A DNA stretch of 64,000 nt from Elephas maximus indicus (GCF_024166365.1 NC_064841.1:28450001-28514000); one strand, 5' to 3'. Positions 21,931 through 34,330 are shown, numbered from the stretch's first letter. Numbers and translations are program-made. The notes: generated by a model not told the origin, from the sequence alone.

Positions 21931-23239
21931 AGCCCCAGTCAAGCCTTCAGAGACTGCACTCCTTCCAAAGAAATGGAATGCCTCAGTCACTTGAGGCTGC
22001 TGCAGTTTACAGCAGGAGAGCCACAGGAGCCAGGGAATCCCTGCAGACCTATGCAACTGGGCCAGGATTCCTTTAACAAGATAATCCATGCAAGTCTGGC
22101 TTTACTCCTTCACGGGGCTTGAGCTTTTCTTAGTTACCAGAGGACTGCTGGGGTTTATTTCCAGGATGCACTTGGTTGCTCCCTAAGCCTTCTGTCTGTC
22201 TTGTCTTGGTGACTAGCCAAGGTGTTACTCTCTTGGGACATCTATTTTCTCCCATTTCACTCCTCTGTTTTTAGTGTCCTTTCCCCTGACCCAAACTTCC
22301 ACTGCTTTTCTCTCCTCACAACCTTTGTCTCCATTTTCTTTTTGGAAAGCGATTGCCTCCACCCTCCACTTCTCTCTGGACTCTTCCGCTGTTTTCTTGA
22401 AACTTGGTTCCCTTCCTAAACCTGGCTCACCCCTGCAACATTCTCAAGTTGTCTTTCCCTCACAACTTTCAGGCAAAACCCTTCCACCCACAGCTGTCTA
22501 CCTTCTTCATGCTCCTGGGCTGGGGAGCACTGCTAGAGCAAATCAACTTTCCAGATGGGTGTACCCCATATCCATGGTTTGCAACATCAACGAGAACATC
22601 AACATTGCCCTGGAGCTTCTATTTCCCTGGTCAGCTGTCTTCCTTCCATCCCCACAGCATCTCCTCCATTTGCTTCCAGCCTATTACTTCTCTCCTTCAT
22701 ACTTCTACCTCACTCCTTATCCTCAGATGAGCTTACCTTCTACTTCACAAAAAAATAGAAGCCACAGATGAAAAACCCCTCAGTTTCCTGCCACCTCACC
22801 CACCACTTTACCTGTCCCTATACCTATTTTAATTATGCCCACCTTCTTTTTCCTCAAGGACTACCACCTCCACCTGTGTCTAAACTCTCATCATCTTGGA
22901 CTGCCTCAGGTACTTCTCTCAATAATCCTCTCCTCTTGCCTATATTTTCCACCTTGACATTTTCAATGAATCCTTCCCATTTAAATGTCCCTAAGTGTTT
23001 TTCATCGTTAAAAACAGAAATCCTCCTTCCATTTCACTCCTCCTTGCTTTCCCCCCATTCTCCTGTCCCTCTCCTCCCCCTCACAGTCCAAGTTCTTGAA
23101 ATAACCACATTCTCTGCTGCTTCCTCACCTCCCTTCCCTCTTGACTTACTGCAATCTGCTTCTGCCCGCACCTCTCCTCAGAAACTGCTCTCATCAAGGT
23201 CACGGATCACCTCCCTACTGCTGAATCTAACGAATGGGT

Positions 23240-23455
23240 CTCATCATAGGGCCAATTAACCAGTATGCCCTAGTTTGTATCGAGCAAGGTACGCACAGGC
23301 TTAATTGTATTTACTTGCTAATTTGTGGTGAGCAGTTTCACATGGGTTTAATCACATCTTTGACATGGTGGGGGAGAGGTGAAATTTTACATTTCAGATT
23401 GATAGGAAGGCACCATTGGGCCCATGTGTACCTTGCTTGTTGGGTAATCCAGCCG
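23240..23455. mobile_element. Unidentified ~215-bp insertion with inverted repeats inside L2
   Basis: Breaks the L2 between 'ctaacgaatgggtctc' and 'actcatctctcatctggctt'. Arms 23283-23305 and 23415-23437 are inverted (18 of 23 match, core 'agcaaggtac'). Could be a non-autonomous DNA transposon or LTR piece; family not recognised. Confidence 0.45.
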
Positions 23456-23757
23456 TAACTCATCTCTCATCTGGCTTGACCTCTCAGTGTCTGACACTTT
23501 CCCAACGGTCCTCTGCTCAGAATGCTCTTGTCTTTTGTCTTCTGTTAAACCACATGCTCCTAGTTTCCCTTCTACCTCTCTGGCTGCTCCTTCTCAGTCT
23601 CCTTTTTGACAGCATTTCCTCTGTGTTTCTATATAAGTCAGTGTCCTCAAGTCTATGACCTTAGCTACCTTCTCTTCTTTTGTTTTGTATACACCCTAGG
23701 TGATCTTATTCATTCTCATAGATAGCTATAATGAATATTTATATGCTGATGACCCTT

Positions 23758-23965
23758 GAACCCCTGGGTGGCATTAATGGTTAATTCTCAGCTTCTAACA
23801 AAAAGGTCAGAGACTCGAGTCCACCCAAAGGTACCTCAGAAGAAAGGCCTGGAGATCTATTTCAAAAAAATCAGCCACTGAAAACCCTATGGAGCACAGT
23901 TCTACTCTGACACGTGTGGGGTTATCGTGAGTCCATATAGACTCCATGGCAACTGGTTTGGTTTT
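23758..23965 (+). repeat. AfroSINE, long subfamily, inside L2
   Basis: 'cccctgggtggcattaatgg' head, 'agaaaggcctggagatctat' block, 'aatcagccactgaaaaccct' and 'ggcaactggtttggttttg' tail. Flanked by 'gacccttgaa' / 'gacccttaaa'. Confidence 0.9.
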
Positions 23966-24740
23966 GACGACCCTTAAAACCATATCAGTGGCTCAGAAGG
24001 CTCTCCTGAGCTTCAGACCTATATTTCAAACTGGCTCCTGAATGTCCCTCAGACATCTCCACTCAACAGGGCCACAAGTGAGTTCTTTTCATTTCCCCTC
24101 TAAAGCCTGCTCCTTCTCCTGGGCATCTTCATTGACTCTTCCCTCTTCCTCACCCTCCCCCATCCAATTAGTAGCCAAATCCTGAAGATTCTACCTCCCT
24201 CAAACATTTTTCAGCTCTCAGGGCTTGTCTCTTTCAGCACTGTCACTAGCTTAGTTTAGGTTACTTTTTCTCTTTAGATTACACGACAGCCTCTCACAGG
24301 TCTCTTGGTTTCCATTCTTCACATTGAACCCACAGAGATGTTTCTGAGATTCTAATCTGATCTTCTTTCCCCCATACCTAAAATTCCTCATCGACTCCCT
24401 AATGTTCTTAGAATATAAGGATTTTTCATGGTCTGGTCTCTTTCAGCTTGTGGCTTGCCACCCTTGCCCCCAATTTATCTTTCAACTACACCGAACTATT
24501 TGTGGTTCTATAATGGTTGCTCCTCCCCTTCTTTCTGAACCTTTCTTTCACTTCCTTGAAACCTGGCTCACTCTTAAACTTGGTGTTTCCCTTGCAGCAC
24601 CATTTCCCTGTGTCCTGCCTCTGGACTTTTACACTTTTTCTCTGTGCAAAGGGTAAAGTTAACCCTTCCTGGGTTAACTCCTAGTCATCACTTCTTTCAC
24701 TGTTGCCTTCATGACCTTCTCATAATGAAGCTAGGTGTTT

Positions 24741-24942
24741 AAAACAAAACAAAACTGTAACTGTTGAGTCAATTCCGACTCATAGTGACCCTATAGGACA
24801 GAGTAGAACTGCCCCATGGGGTTTCCAAGACTATAATCTTTACAGAAGCAGACTGCCACATCTTTCTCTCACAGAGCATCTGATGGGTTCGAACCGCCAA
24901 TCTAGCAGCTGAGCACTTTAACCACTGCATCACCAAGGCTCT
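24741..24942 (-). repeat. AfroSINE, long subfamily, inside L2 tail
   Basis: 'ctgttgagtcaattccgact' tail, 'agagtagaactgccccatgg' core, 'ataatctttacagaagcaga' block and 'gcatcaccaaggctc' head. Confidence 0.9.
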
Positions 24943-25025
24943 TCTTTGTGGTTTTAGCCCTAGGGTCTAAAACAGTGTATGGTGTGTATTAGGAGCTCAA
25001 TAAATTAAAGAATGGATGACTCAAT

Positions 25026-26701
25026 TAATCTGTATCACAAGAATGACATACAATTATAAATATTAGTTGCATTTGAACTTTAGCTTGAAGAAGCAGTAGA
25101 GTTAAGAGATGAATTTAAAGGTGGTAAAGAATCAAAGATATTTTCCTCCTTCCATCATGTGATGGGTCCAGAAAGCCCGATGTTTCTTTATCCTTACCCG
25201 TTATCTCCCTTGGCCAAGGAAATGCCTCTCTCACTCAGAGAAGTCACTGCTGACCTTGGTGTTGCCATTTCAAAGGTGATATTAAAAACAAAGGATGGGC
25301 CAGGACAGGAGAAATAATTGCTGTCTGGTTTTCTTTCTTACGATACAGGTGGAAGAGCAGTAAAAAGGAGAAAACACTGTAAAAACTGCTGCAGTTTTTT
25401 GGGCTGAAGTTTAAGAGATATTCATTGTTTAGAATTTTCTCTTTTATATAAATAGACAATATAGAAAAATAAAAAGCCAAAAACAAACAAAAAAAGCTTC
25501 TTATTTTGTCCTTCAAGTTCAAAAACAAAACAAAAAAGAAAATCAATATACTTTCTAACAATATCCCTCACTTGTCTTATTTATTAAAAAATAAAAAAGT
25601 GTGCAGTTGCTAGTAGCACCCACACGTCAGTTAATGTAGCTCTGTTACGCAAGAATCTAACGAACGCCAACTAAAGAAGAGCCTAATATTAAGAAAATAA
25701 ACAGAAACAACTCCTTGTCTTCATTGCAGCCACGTGTACTTTCCCTTGCACCTCAGATTTCCAACAGATTTCCTTTCTATCTGGTTTGTCTTCAGAACTG
25801 GGGAGAAGAAATCTCGGACTTGGCAGGCACTGAGTTTGGAAACATATTCTCGCAGTGTTGTTGGTTCAGACGATCCTTGAGGCCAGTAACACTTCCAGCC
25901 CCAGGGAAACCTCTGTTCCAAACTTTTCCATCATTCCACAAGGGAGTTCTTTTTGCAAAAGGCTTTGGCTGTTCCTGAAGCTTTCTCTCATTTTGTCTTT
26001 AAAAAAGTATTTTGTGGTGTTGGAACGTTGCAGGGTCCTTTCCTCTCTCTTCACCCAGATGTTTCTGGTTCTCAGGATGTACACCTGTGAAGCTGGGTCA
26101 CTTGGGAAAAATGCTGAGTTTTATTTACAGCAGAGAAGAGTGTGATTTTCACAGGCAAATGATTAAAATGACCATTTTGTTCTCAGGGATCGACTACAAG
26201 ACCTGTTAGGAAAGAATTTGCAGAGATAGGAAAAGAAAATATTAAAGTCAAAATCATTTGATTCACTAGATATTTTTTGAATGCCTTCTCTGGTAGTCTA
26301 GGTGCTGGAAATATAGTGGACGGGGGGAAAAAAACGAAAGGGAGAAAAAACTGCTTTAGTTGGGGAAGAAAATGGGGGAAGATGGACAATATACAAAAAA
26401 TAACAAGCAAGTGCATATATGATGTTAGATGAAATTGCCCTGAACTTTGAAAGATAAATTTATCCGCTAAGATGCCTGTTTTTCACCATGTGGGTGGTTT
26501 CTTTGCTTGGATGAGATGACGTACCGGAAGCGTCAGTATCTGAAACATAGTAGGTAAGCAATAATTTTAGTTGCTCTCTTTTCCTAGCCTGAGCTGCCAT
26601 TCCAATGAAAGTATTTTTGATGCTAAAAGGAAGTGTTGTCACTACTTAACCTCAATCTAGAGAGACATTAGGCACAGCCATATGAAATAGCTCATATCAT
26701 C
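25026..26701. other. Unique sequence, no gene recognised
   Basis: A spliceable-looking 'cttgtcttcattgcag' precedes a ~250-base open stretch at 25730-25978 on the plus strand, but the product matches no known domain and overlapping frames are open on both strands. 26260-26330 resembles an ancient repeat. Confidence 0.35.
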
Positions 26702-26719
26702 AAAAGATAGGCAGTCGAT

Positions 26720-27555
26720 GGACTAAACCAAAAGCAAAGAAGTTTCCTAAATAAACTGAATGCTTCAAAGGCCAGTGTAGCAGGGGCAGGGGTCTGGGGA
26801 CCATGGTTTCAGGGGACATCTAAGTCAATTGGCAAAATAAAATCTATTAAGAAAACAGTCTGCATCCCACTTTGAAGAGTGGTGTCTGGGGTCTTAAACA
26901 CTAGCAAGCAGCCATCTAAGATGCATCAATTGGTCTCAACCCACCTGGATCAAAAGAGAATGAAAAACACCAAGGACACAAGGCGATTACGAGCCCAAGA
27001 GACAGAAAGGGCTACATGAACCAGAGACTACATCATCCTGAGACCAGAAGAACTAGATAGTGCCAGGCTACAACCGATGACTGCCCTGACAGGGAACACA
27101 ACAGAGAACCCCTGAGTGAGCAGGAGAGCAGTGGGATACAGACCCCAAATATATAAGACTAGACTTAATGGTATGACTAAGACAGAAGGATCCCGGTGGT
27201 CATGGCCCCCAGACCTTCTGTTGGCCCAGGACAGGAACCATTCCCGAAGCCAACTCTTCAGACACAGATTGGACTGGATGATGGGTTGGAGAGGGATGCT
27301 GGTGAGGAGTGAGCTTCTTGGATCAGGTGGACACTTGGGACTATGTTGGCATCTCCTGCCTGGAGGGGAGATGAGAGGGAGGAGGGGGTTAGAAGCTGGT
27401 GAAATGGACACAAAAAGAGAGAGTGGAGGGAGAGAGTGGGCTATCTCATTAGGGGGAGAATAATTGGGAGTATGTAGCAAGGTGTATATGGGTTTTTGTG
27501 TGAGAGACTGACTTGATTTGTAAACTTTCACTTAAAGCACAATAAAAATTATAAA
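26720..27555 (+). repeat. L1 3' end and 3' UTR (young afrotherian type)
   Basis: Sense copy of the sequence seen reversed at 7989, 17718 and 20152: 'gtgtctggggtcttaaacac', 'gccctgacagggaacacaac', 'tgtaaactttcacttaaagc' then 'acaataaaaatt'. 5'-truncated. Confidence 0.88.
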
Positions 27556-27562
27556 AAAAGAA

Positions 27563-27637
27563 AAAACCCTATGGGGCAGTTCTACTCTGTCCTATAGGGT
27601 TGCTATGAGTTGAAATCCACTCAAGACAACAAGTAAA
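27563..27637 (+). repeat. AfroSINE 3' half within the composite
   Basis: Starts abruptly at 'accctatggggcagttctac' after an A-run and ends 'ccactcaagacaacaag'. No tRNA-like head. Confidence 0.88.
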
Positions 27638-27639
27638 AA

Positions 27640-27950
27640 GGGTAATACCTGTTAGCGTAATCCTGTTTAGAAACAGGGTTTTCTTTGTTATGTTAATGAG
27701 GTCCTACCAGTGTAGGGTGTGTCCTAAGCCTTATCACTTCTGATTTATAAAAAGAGCTAAAAAGAGCAGATTAGACATGGAGGCAGACACACACTGGGGA
27801 AGACAAACCCTGCGTGAGGTTTCTCTACAAACCAAAGAACCAAGGAGCACCCAGGCTACCAACAAGGAAGGAACTGACATGGTTGAGACCCTGATTTGGA
27901 CTTTTAGCATCCAGAACTGTGAGAAAATAAATTTCTGTTCTTTAAAGCCA
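27640..27950 (+). repeat. LTR-like segment supplying the composite's poly-A signal
   Basis: Has MaLR-style features ('cagaactgtgagaaaataaa' then 'ttctttaaagcc') just before the poly-A, as at an LTR R-region end. Family not certain. Confidence 0.5.
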
Positions 27951-28116
27951 AAAAAAAAAAAAAAAAAGATAGGCAGTTGATTTATTATTCTAGAATATTT
28001 CATAATAAAGACTTACTTAGTAGCAGCTGTTTACCAAGCACAATGACAGCACTGGGATCCAGAAATTATGGAGCCACCATATCTGCTCTCAGGGGCGGTT
28101 AGAAAAGGGCAGCTAA

Positions 28117-28170
28117 CCTGTTGCTGTTGAGTCAATTCCGATTCACGGCGACCCCATAGGGCAGCAGTAA
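28117..28170 (-). repeat. AfroSINE tail fragment
   Basis: 'cctgttgctgttgagtcaat' to 'gaccccatagggcag'; truncated. Confidence 0.75.
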
Positions 28171-28249
28171 CTCTAAAACGAGGTAGTGAAAGGTAAGGCC
28201 CTTTTGGGGGATCAAAGAAGGAGAGGTTATTTTTGTATTTGGGGAGGAG

Positions 28250-28675
28250 TGTATTAGTTTCCCAGAGCTGTCATAACAAAGTACATAAACTGGGTGGCTT
28301 ATAACTACAGAAATTTACTGTCTCAGTTCTAGAAGCTAGAAGTCTGAAACAAGGGTGTTGGCAGTGTTGATTCCTTCTGAGGACTCTGAGGTTAAATCTG
28401 TTCCATGCCTTTCCTTGGCATTCCTTGGCTTGTAGGTGTATCATCACTCCAAGCCCTGTCTCCATGTTCACGTGGGATTCTTCTGTGTGTCTATGTCTCC
28501 TCTTCTGATAAAGACATCAGTGGTATTGGATTAAGGGCCCATCCTACTCCAGCATGACCCGCATTTTACCTTAACTAATTACATCTGCAACGACCCTGCT
28601 CCCAAATAAGGTCACAGGTAGTGAGGGTTAGGAATTCACCGTATCTTTTTGGGAGACACAGTTCAGCTCATAACA
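28250..28675 (-). mobile_element. MLT1-type MaLR solo LTR
   Basis: Reverse LTR: 'tgtattagtttcccagagct', 'ggtggcttataactacagaa', 'ataaggtcacaggtag', 'gttcagctcataaca'. Flanked by 5-bp 'aggag' (28245-28249) / 'gggag' (28676-28680). Confidence 0.88.
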
Positions 28676-28680
28676 GGGAG

Positions 28681-29204
28681 ATAGGAAGTAGAGGTCAGGA
28701 GCGACTCCATCAGGGAGATAACCTCTGAGATAAGCCAAATAGGGCTGAACAGACTTTGAAGGGCAGGGGAGGGAGCCAGGAGATCCTGTGGAGTACGTAG
28801 GTCCCATTAGTTGTCCAGTTTGGCTGAAACACAGAGTGCACAAGGGGTGTGGTGGGAGATGCATCCGGAAGGGTCACTTGGGATCATAACTCAAGTGTCT
28901 TCAGTGGTAGGCTGAGGATTGGTATTTCAATGGTGGTATGGTGGCACATTTTGAGATTTTTGAGCTGAGAAATAACATGACTAGCTATGCATCATACAGT
29001 GTTGGGGACCTTGAATCTGATGGGGAGAGACAGGAGATAGGAAGACTTAGAGGAAGTGATTATAGTCATCCAGTTGAGAAGGAATGAGGATCCTATGTAG
29101 GGTAGTAACTGGGAATTTTAAAGACTTTGGATTCAAGATATCTGAATCTCTTGTTTTACTGTATTTGTGGCACCTGTCACAATTTGAAATTACCTTGTTC
29201 TGGC
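28681..29204. other. Probable ancient repeat, no gene
   Basis: Purine-rich sequence ('gagctgagaaataacatgac', 'agtcatccagttgagaagg') resembling an old mammalian LINE/LTR relic; family not settled. Confidence 0.4.
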
Positions 29205-29308
29205 AGTTCGAATCTACCAGGTGCTCCTTGGAAACTCTATGGGGCAGCTTTACTCTGTCCTATAGGGTCGCTATGAGTTGGAACTGACTTGACAGCACTG
29301 GGTTGGTG
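29205..29308 (+). repeat. 5'-truncated AfroSINE
   Basis: Starts inside the B-box-like region 'tggcagttcgaatctacc', then 'ggggcagctttactctgtcc' and 'gacagcactgggttggtg'. Confidence 0.88.
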
Positions 29309-29324
29309 TTCACATGTTTATAGT

Positions 29325-29452
29325 TTCTCCCCGGCTAGAATATAAACTCCACAAGAGCAAGGATCCTGTCTCTCCCCTTCTTTGCTGTGTTCCTGGTGCC
29401 TGCAATGATTCCTGGTACACAGCAGGAGCTCAATAAATATGTGTTAAATGAA
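29325..29452 (+). repeat. L2 3' tail
   Basis: 'ataaactccacaagagcaag' and 'gagctcaataaatatgtgtt..gaatg', the usual L2 end. Confidence 0.75.
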
Positions 29453-32100
29453 TGCACCACTACTGTGGAAAGAGAATTGACCTGACTTCACAAATGACTG
29501 AAGCAGAACAGGTGGAGACAGAAGTTTTAAGATGTTGTGAGGAGAGTTTCCAGCCCGGTCCTCTGAAAAATCTTAACATAAGACCTGGGCTGATTTTCCA
29601 CAGATCCACTTACTTCCTTTTGCATTTTCACGGGGTATTTTTGAGGGATGACTCTTTCTTTACAGAGACTCTTGGCATGGTACACAGCTAATTGATTTTT
29701 GTGGTTGTTGTTGATCTGTTGTCATTGTCCGTTTTTTAATTTTATTTTATTGTCTTTTTTTCTTTCTTATCAGAGGTTTGAGGCCTGTCTTCTATTTTTT
29801 ATGTAGAGTGTTTTTAAGGGAGGGGGACCCTTTCCTCTTCTGTTGATAAATTATCAGGACTTTTGGAAGTGTGTTCAGTGAATCATAAAGGCTCATCTGC
29901 AGTTGCTAAGGGAATCATCTAGACCTTGGCTGACTGCAAATTCCCACATGTAAAGAAAGTCTCTAGTTTTGATAAACACTACTTCTAAGACTTAAAATAT
30001 TTTTTAAAAGACATGGTACATTTTCTCAGTTACAATTATATTAGAATTGGAGAAGAAAGGATGGATTTCCAAACCCAGTGTGGAAGGAGTGGGCAGGTCA
30101 GAAGAAGAAACTGGAAAAGATTGAAGAACATGTGACTTAAGGTTGATTTTTGAGAAGTGAACCTGTGGCCTTTAGGAAAGTGGGCAATACAAGGGTATCT
30201 GGGGGCCAAATTCTGGAGCCAGGAGTTGGAAAGCAAGAAGTGGCCCCATCTGCAGTGAGGAGTAGATTGCTCCACCTGAGATGAAAGATTCTCCGTGAAG
30301 AAGGCGGTACCTGCGTTGTGAGGTTCCAGGGAAAGGATATTAGTGGAGGAACATTCCTCTTAGAGTCATTTCATGATAAATGGAAATAGTGGTGGCAGGA
30401 ACAGCAGTGCAAGACCAGGAAGTTCTGGGAGAAGCAGGTTTACTCAACCCTGAGCTGCACTAGGTGTGGGAGCAATTGCTGGTAATGGGTACAACAAGGG
30501 AATTTCTGATTCCCTCCTTACATCACCTTGCGCAGCTCTGCAGGGCACCATTCACATGCAGTATATGGAAATGGGGCTGTGCTCCCCGGGGTTGACAGTC
30601 AATAGACACTACTTCAGTCACCCAGAGAGTCCTTCCCATTGTACCAGTCCAGGCTAGCACACCCGCAGTTTCTCAGGGAGAGAAAAATCCTGGGATTAGG
30701 TGTTAGGATTCTTTGGTTCCAAGTGACAGAACTTCAACTCAAATAGCTTAAACAAAAGGGGAGATATACTGGCTTACTCCCAGGCAGTCCAGAGGTGGAG
30801 CTGGTCTCTGCTTCCATTTCTTGGCAACTGTCTTCTCTGTGTTAGTTTTATTATCTCCTATTGTTGGGCTTCTTTCATGCCTTGTGGTGTCGTGGGGGTA
30901 GGAGGTGTGGATGTGTGTATAGGGGGTGGGATAATATATTTTTTTTGTTAACCCCATCAGAACCATATGGAAAGGGAAGCGAAGGGCAGTATCTTCTAGG
31001 GAAGTGGCATTAATTATCTTCTAGATGATGGATGATGTGAATACCACAAATAAAATGTCCATCAGAGAGCTGGCATAAGGTTGTTGGTGGGCCATTATCA
31101 CATCTGTTGAACTGTATGCTAAAAATTACTTCCTTAAAGCATTTTTTTCCCTCATTGAAATAACTCCGTTATATTCTTAAAGAAACCCGACATGAAAAAT
31201 CTTGCTTAAAAATCTTCCTTCAAGGTCAATTTACAACCTTAATTAATACGGATTTGTGAGTTATTATGCAGTTCTTCTAGAAATGAATATTACTGGATTA
31301 GTCTGTAATGAGTATTTTATAGAGAAAGTCAGTATGTGGTGTGTTTTCAGTCTTTGTCATCTGGTTCTAGTCTCTGTTTGGCAATAGGGTTTTATACGTG
31401 GCTCTGTTAGTGCAACCAAAAGCCTCACATACTTTACAACTTGCCACTCTTTTAGAAGATTTAGCTAGAGACTGAAGTTTATAGCACATGTTGCCGGATT
31501 AAGGGTCTAAAGTGAGAGTCTCATGGGCCCGAAATATCTCTTGTACCCACACATTTCCTGGTAGGCCAAACTTCACAAAGTAAACATAGATGACCTCTCG
31601 TCCCTCCAGTCTTCCGGAAAGTTTAGAAATGATGCAACCTTTTGGCAACACGGCATGACACATTGCTTTACTTGTGCAGAGCATAAACTTCCTTCATTCT
31701 GCACAGCCATGGCCAATCAAATGAGCATTTACATTACCACTGCCCCGGATTCTGAAACAGAATTTCATCAATTTTAACGAGACTAGACATTAAATAAACG
31801 GCCTTGGCTTGGGGGAGAATGAGTCAGCATGTGACAATGGGGGAAGTCTTGTGGTTGCTTCATAGTGACATCTAAGACATTTGAGAAAGTAGAAGCTGGT
31901 TTTTCTGTCAATACCTTGGTTTTCTTTCCTTTCTTCATTCCCTCTGCGTACAGAAATAACAACGTCTGGAATCAATATAAGGCTCTTCTGAGAGGCTCCA
32001 AGTGCTTTCCCACACGTGGAGCAGGCTGGCTTGGCTCTTTCCCTTTGTGGGAGAGTGCTAGCTGTGAGATTTCCTACTGCTCTCTTGCCTGCCCCGTTTG
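29453..32100. other. Mostly unique sequence, no gene recognised
   Basis: About 2.6 kb. Around 30718-30860 ('cttcaactcaaatagcttaa') looks like an ancient repeat. A minus-strand frame at 31499-31684 is open but matches no family known to me. Confidence 0.4.
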
Positions 32101-32105
32101 CCTCT

Positions 32106-32635
32106 TGTCTTAGTTATCTAGTGCTGCTATAACAGAAATACCACAGGTGGATGGCTTTAACAACAAAAGTTTATTCTCTCACATTCCAGTAGGCTAGAAG
32201 TCCAAATTCAGGGTGCTGGCTCCAGTGGAAGGCTTTCTCTCTCTGTTGGCTCCGGAGGAAGGTCCTTGTCATCAGTCTTCCCTTGGTCTGGGAGCATCTC
32301 AGCGGAGGAACCTCAGGTCCAAAGGACGCGCTCTGTTCCTCACGCTTCTTTCTTGGTGGTATGAGGTCCCCAACTCTCTGCTTGCTTCCCTTTCCTTTTA
32401 TCTCTTGAGAGATAAAAGCTGGTGCAGGCCACATCCCAGGGAAACTTTACACTGGATCAGGGAGGTGGCCTGAGTCAAGGTGGTGCTATAATCCCACCCT
32501 AATTTTTTTTTTTTTTAAATCCTTTTAACATAAAATTACAATCACAAAATGGAGGACAACCACAGAACACTGGGAATCATGGCCTAACCAAGCTGATACA
32601 CAATTTTGTGGGGGGATATAATTCAATCCATGACA
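32106..32635 (-). mobile_element. Solo LTR, MaLR/ERVL-like, second copy, 530 bp
   Basis: Reverse homologue of 4191-4705: shared 'agagataaaagctggtgcag' region and 'agttatctagtgctgctata' end. Flanked by perfect 5-bp 'cctct' at 32101-32105 and 32636-32640. Confidence 0.92.
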
Positions 32636-32744
32636 CCTCTCTACCACTAATCCAGGTCTCCACTCAGTTTCTCTTCCTGGGATGGCTTCTTCTGGTTTCC
32701 ACTTTGCCTGACTTACCCATACTGGCCTCTGAAGGCTTACCCTA

Positions 32745-33475
32745 AAATTTTTTTTTTTTTAATTGAGAAACAATTTACATGACATAAAATTTACCCTTTT
32801 AAAGTGTACGACTCAGTGGTTTTTAGTACATTTACAATGTTGTGCAACTATCACCACCATCTAATTCCAGAACATATCCATCACCTCCCCCCAAAACCCT
32901 GTGCCCTTTAGCAGTCACTCCCTTCCCTCCTCCTCTGAGCCCTTGGCAACCATTAATCTGCTTTCTGTCTTCATGAATTTGTCTGTTCTTGACACTTCAT
33001 AACAGATGTGGCCTTTTGTGACTGACTTATTTCACTCAGCATAATGCTTTAGAGGTTTGTCCACATTGTAGCATGTATCAGTACTTCATTTTTATGATTG
33101 AATAATATTGCATTCTATGAATATGTCACATTTTCTTTATTCATTCATCAGCTGACGGACATTTAGGTTCAGCTTTTTGACTGTTATGAAGAACGCTGCT
33201 ATGAACATTTGTGTATAACTTTTTTGGGGGTATATGTTTTCTTTTTTTGGGGGGGGTGTATACCTAGGCGTGGAATTGTTCGGTCATTAGTAACCCTATA
33301 TTCAACTTTTGAGTAACTGCCAAACCATTTTCAACAGTGGCTGTGGCATTTTACATCCTCATCAGCAATGTATGAGGGTTCTGATTTTTCCACACTCTTG
33401 CAAATACTTGTTATTTTCTGTTATATTTAATTAAAAATTTTTTTTTTATTGTAGTCATCTTAATGGGCATCTTAA
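32745..33475 (-). repeat. L1M-type LINE 3' end
   Basis: T-run then 'aatttacatgacataaaatt', 'ttgtgcaactatcaccacca', 'tattcattcatcagctgacg', 'atgaagaacgctgctatgaa'. Old and non-coding. Confidence 0.88.
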
Positions 33476-33599
33476 GAATTTTTCTCTTGTGAGCTCATCT
33501 CTGATTCCTTCTCCTCTAAGAAAGAGACAACCCTTTTCTCCTCTCTGCTCTCACAAGAATACATAGTGCAGTACTTGTGAGAATACCCAATTTTTGTGT

Positions 33600-33745
33600 G
33601 ATCTCATTAAATCCTCCTATCTCTGAGAGGTTTGTTTTTACATCTCCATTTTACAAATGAGGAGAGGGTAAGTTGCCCCAAATTATTGCACCTATAAGAA
33701 CTAAAGGTGGGATTGACTCCTAGGTATATCTGACCCCAAAGTAAA
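33600..33745 (-). repeat. MIR SINE fragment
   Basis: 'catctccattttacaaatga' and 'aggtgggattgactcctagg' in MIR order. Confidence 0.7.
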
Positions 33746-34330
33746 TAGAAGCTACTAATACTGAAATCTGTTTTTAAAAATGTGCCCATGCTGCCCCATT
33801 AGAACTAGCAATATTTCATTTCTAAGGATTTGGTGGAATTTTATCCTTGGTTTACTCAAGAGGATTTCTACAAAGTACAGTCAATAGTTCTCATTTTCCC
33901 ATTTGGATGGCTCTTACAAAATAAAACATAAATTTCCCCACTCCTAAAGCTTACATCATATCCAGCATCTAAAACCCCGGGAGGTGTCACTTGCTTATCC
34001 CCAGACACACACCAATCCTATCATGCAAGTAGGGGCACTTATTGATTTCACCTTTGAATTTTACCTTGAAGAAAACTATTTGAGATTCATCAAACACATA
34101 TTTATTAACATGTCTTCTCACACTGAGGCATGTCACAGAGATATTTTACTCTTCCTACTGATTTCCTTTTTCCCTCTGGGAAATGAGAGGATTTAACACA
34201 CCACTTCAGTGCTAGGTAAACCTTTGTCGTCTTCTGTTCTTTCATTTCTTTTCTGTCATTCACCACCCCTAATTATTATGTTACTGGGTACCCCCGGATA
34301 TATGGGCATAGGCTTTACCACTTACTACCC
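33746..34330. other. Unique sequence, no gene seen
   Basis: No recognised repeat or exon. Confidence 0.45.

Larger units (their letters stand above)
22190..25025 (+). repeat. Long L2 LINE relic with three insertions
   Basis: Pyrimidine-rich L2 ORF2 and 3' end: 'tctcatctggcttgacctct', 'ctggctgctccttctcagtc', 'atttatatgctgatgaccc' (the YADD codons), 'agccaaatcctgaagattct', 'tcactgttgccttcatgacc', and the tail 'ggagctcaataaatt' near 24990. Interrupted at about 23240-23455 and by two SINEs. The many Ser/Pro/Leu-rich open frames here come from low stop-codon density, not genes. Confidence 0.75.
26720..27963 (+). mobile_element. Retroposed composite: L1 3' end + SINE fragment + LTR piece + poly-A
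   Basis: A single unit flanked by an 18-bp duplication (17 of 18 identical) at 26702-26719 and 27964-27981. Order: L1 3' end (26720-27555, own AATAAA near 27541), a headless AfroSINE (27563-27637), and an LTR-like 3' portion ending 'agaaaataaatttctgttc..aagcc' (to 27950) followed by ~17 A. This is the structure of an L1 3' transduction in which transcription passed the L1 poly-A signal and stopped at a downstream LTR signal. Confidence 0.85.

Noticed and set aside
22222-23259. Several overlapping Ser/Pro/Leu-rich open frames
   Set aside because: They lie in a pyrimidine-rich L2 relic where stop codons are rare in all plus-strand frames.
25715-25978. Possible coding exon after 'tcttcattgcag'
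   Set aside because: Product matches no known domain and overlapping frames are open on both strands; left as unsupported.
31499-31684. 61-residue minus-strand frame
   Set aside because: No recognisable domain, no splice or promoter evidence; could be chance or an old repeat.
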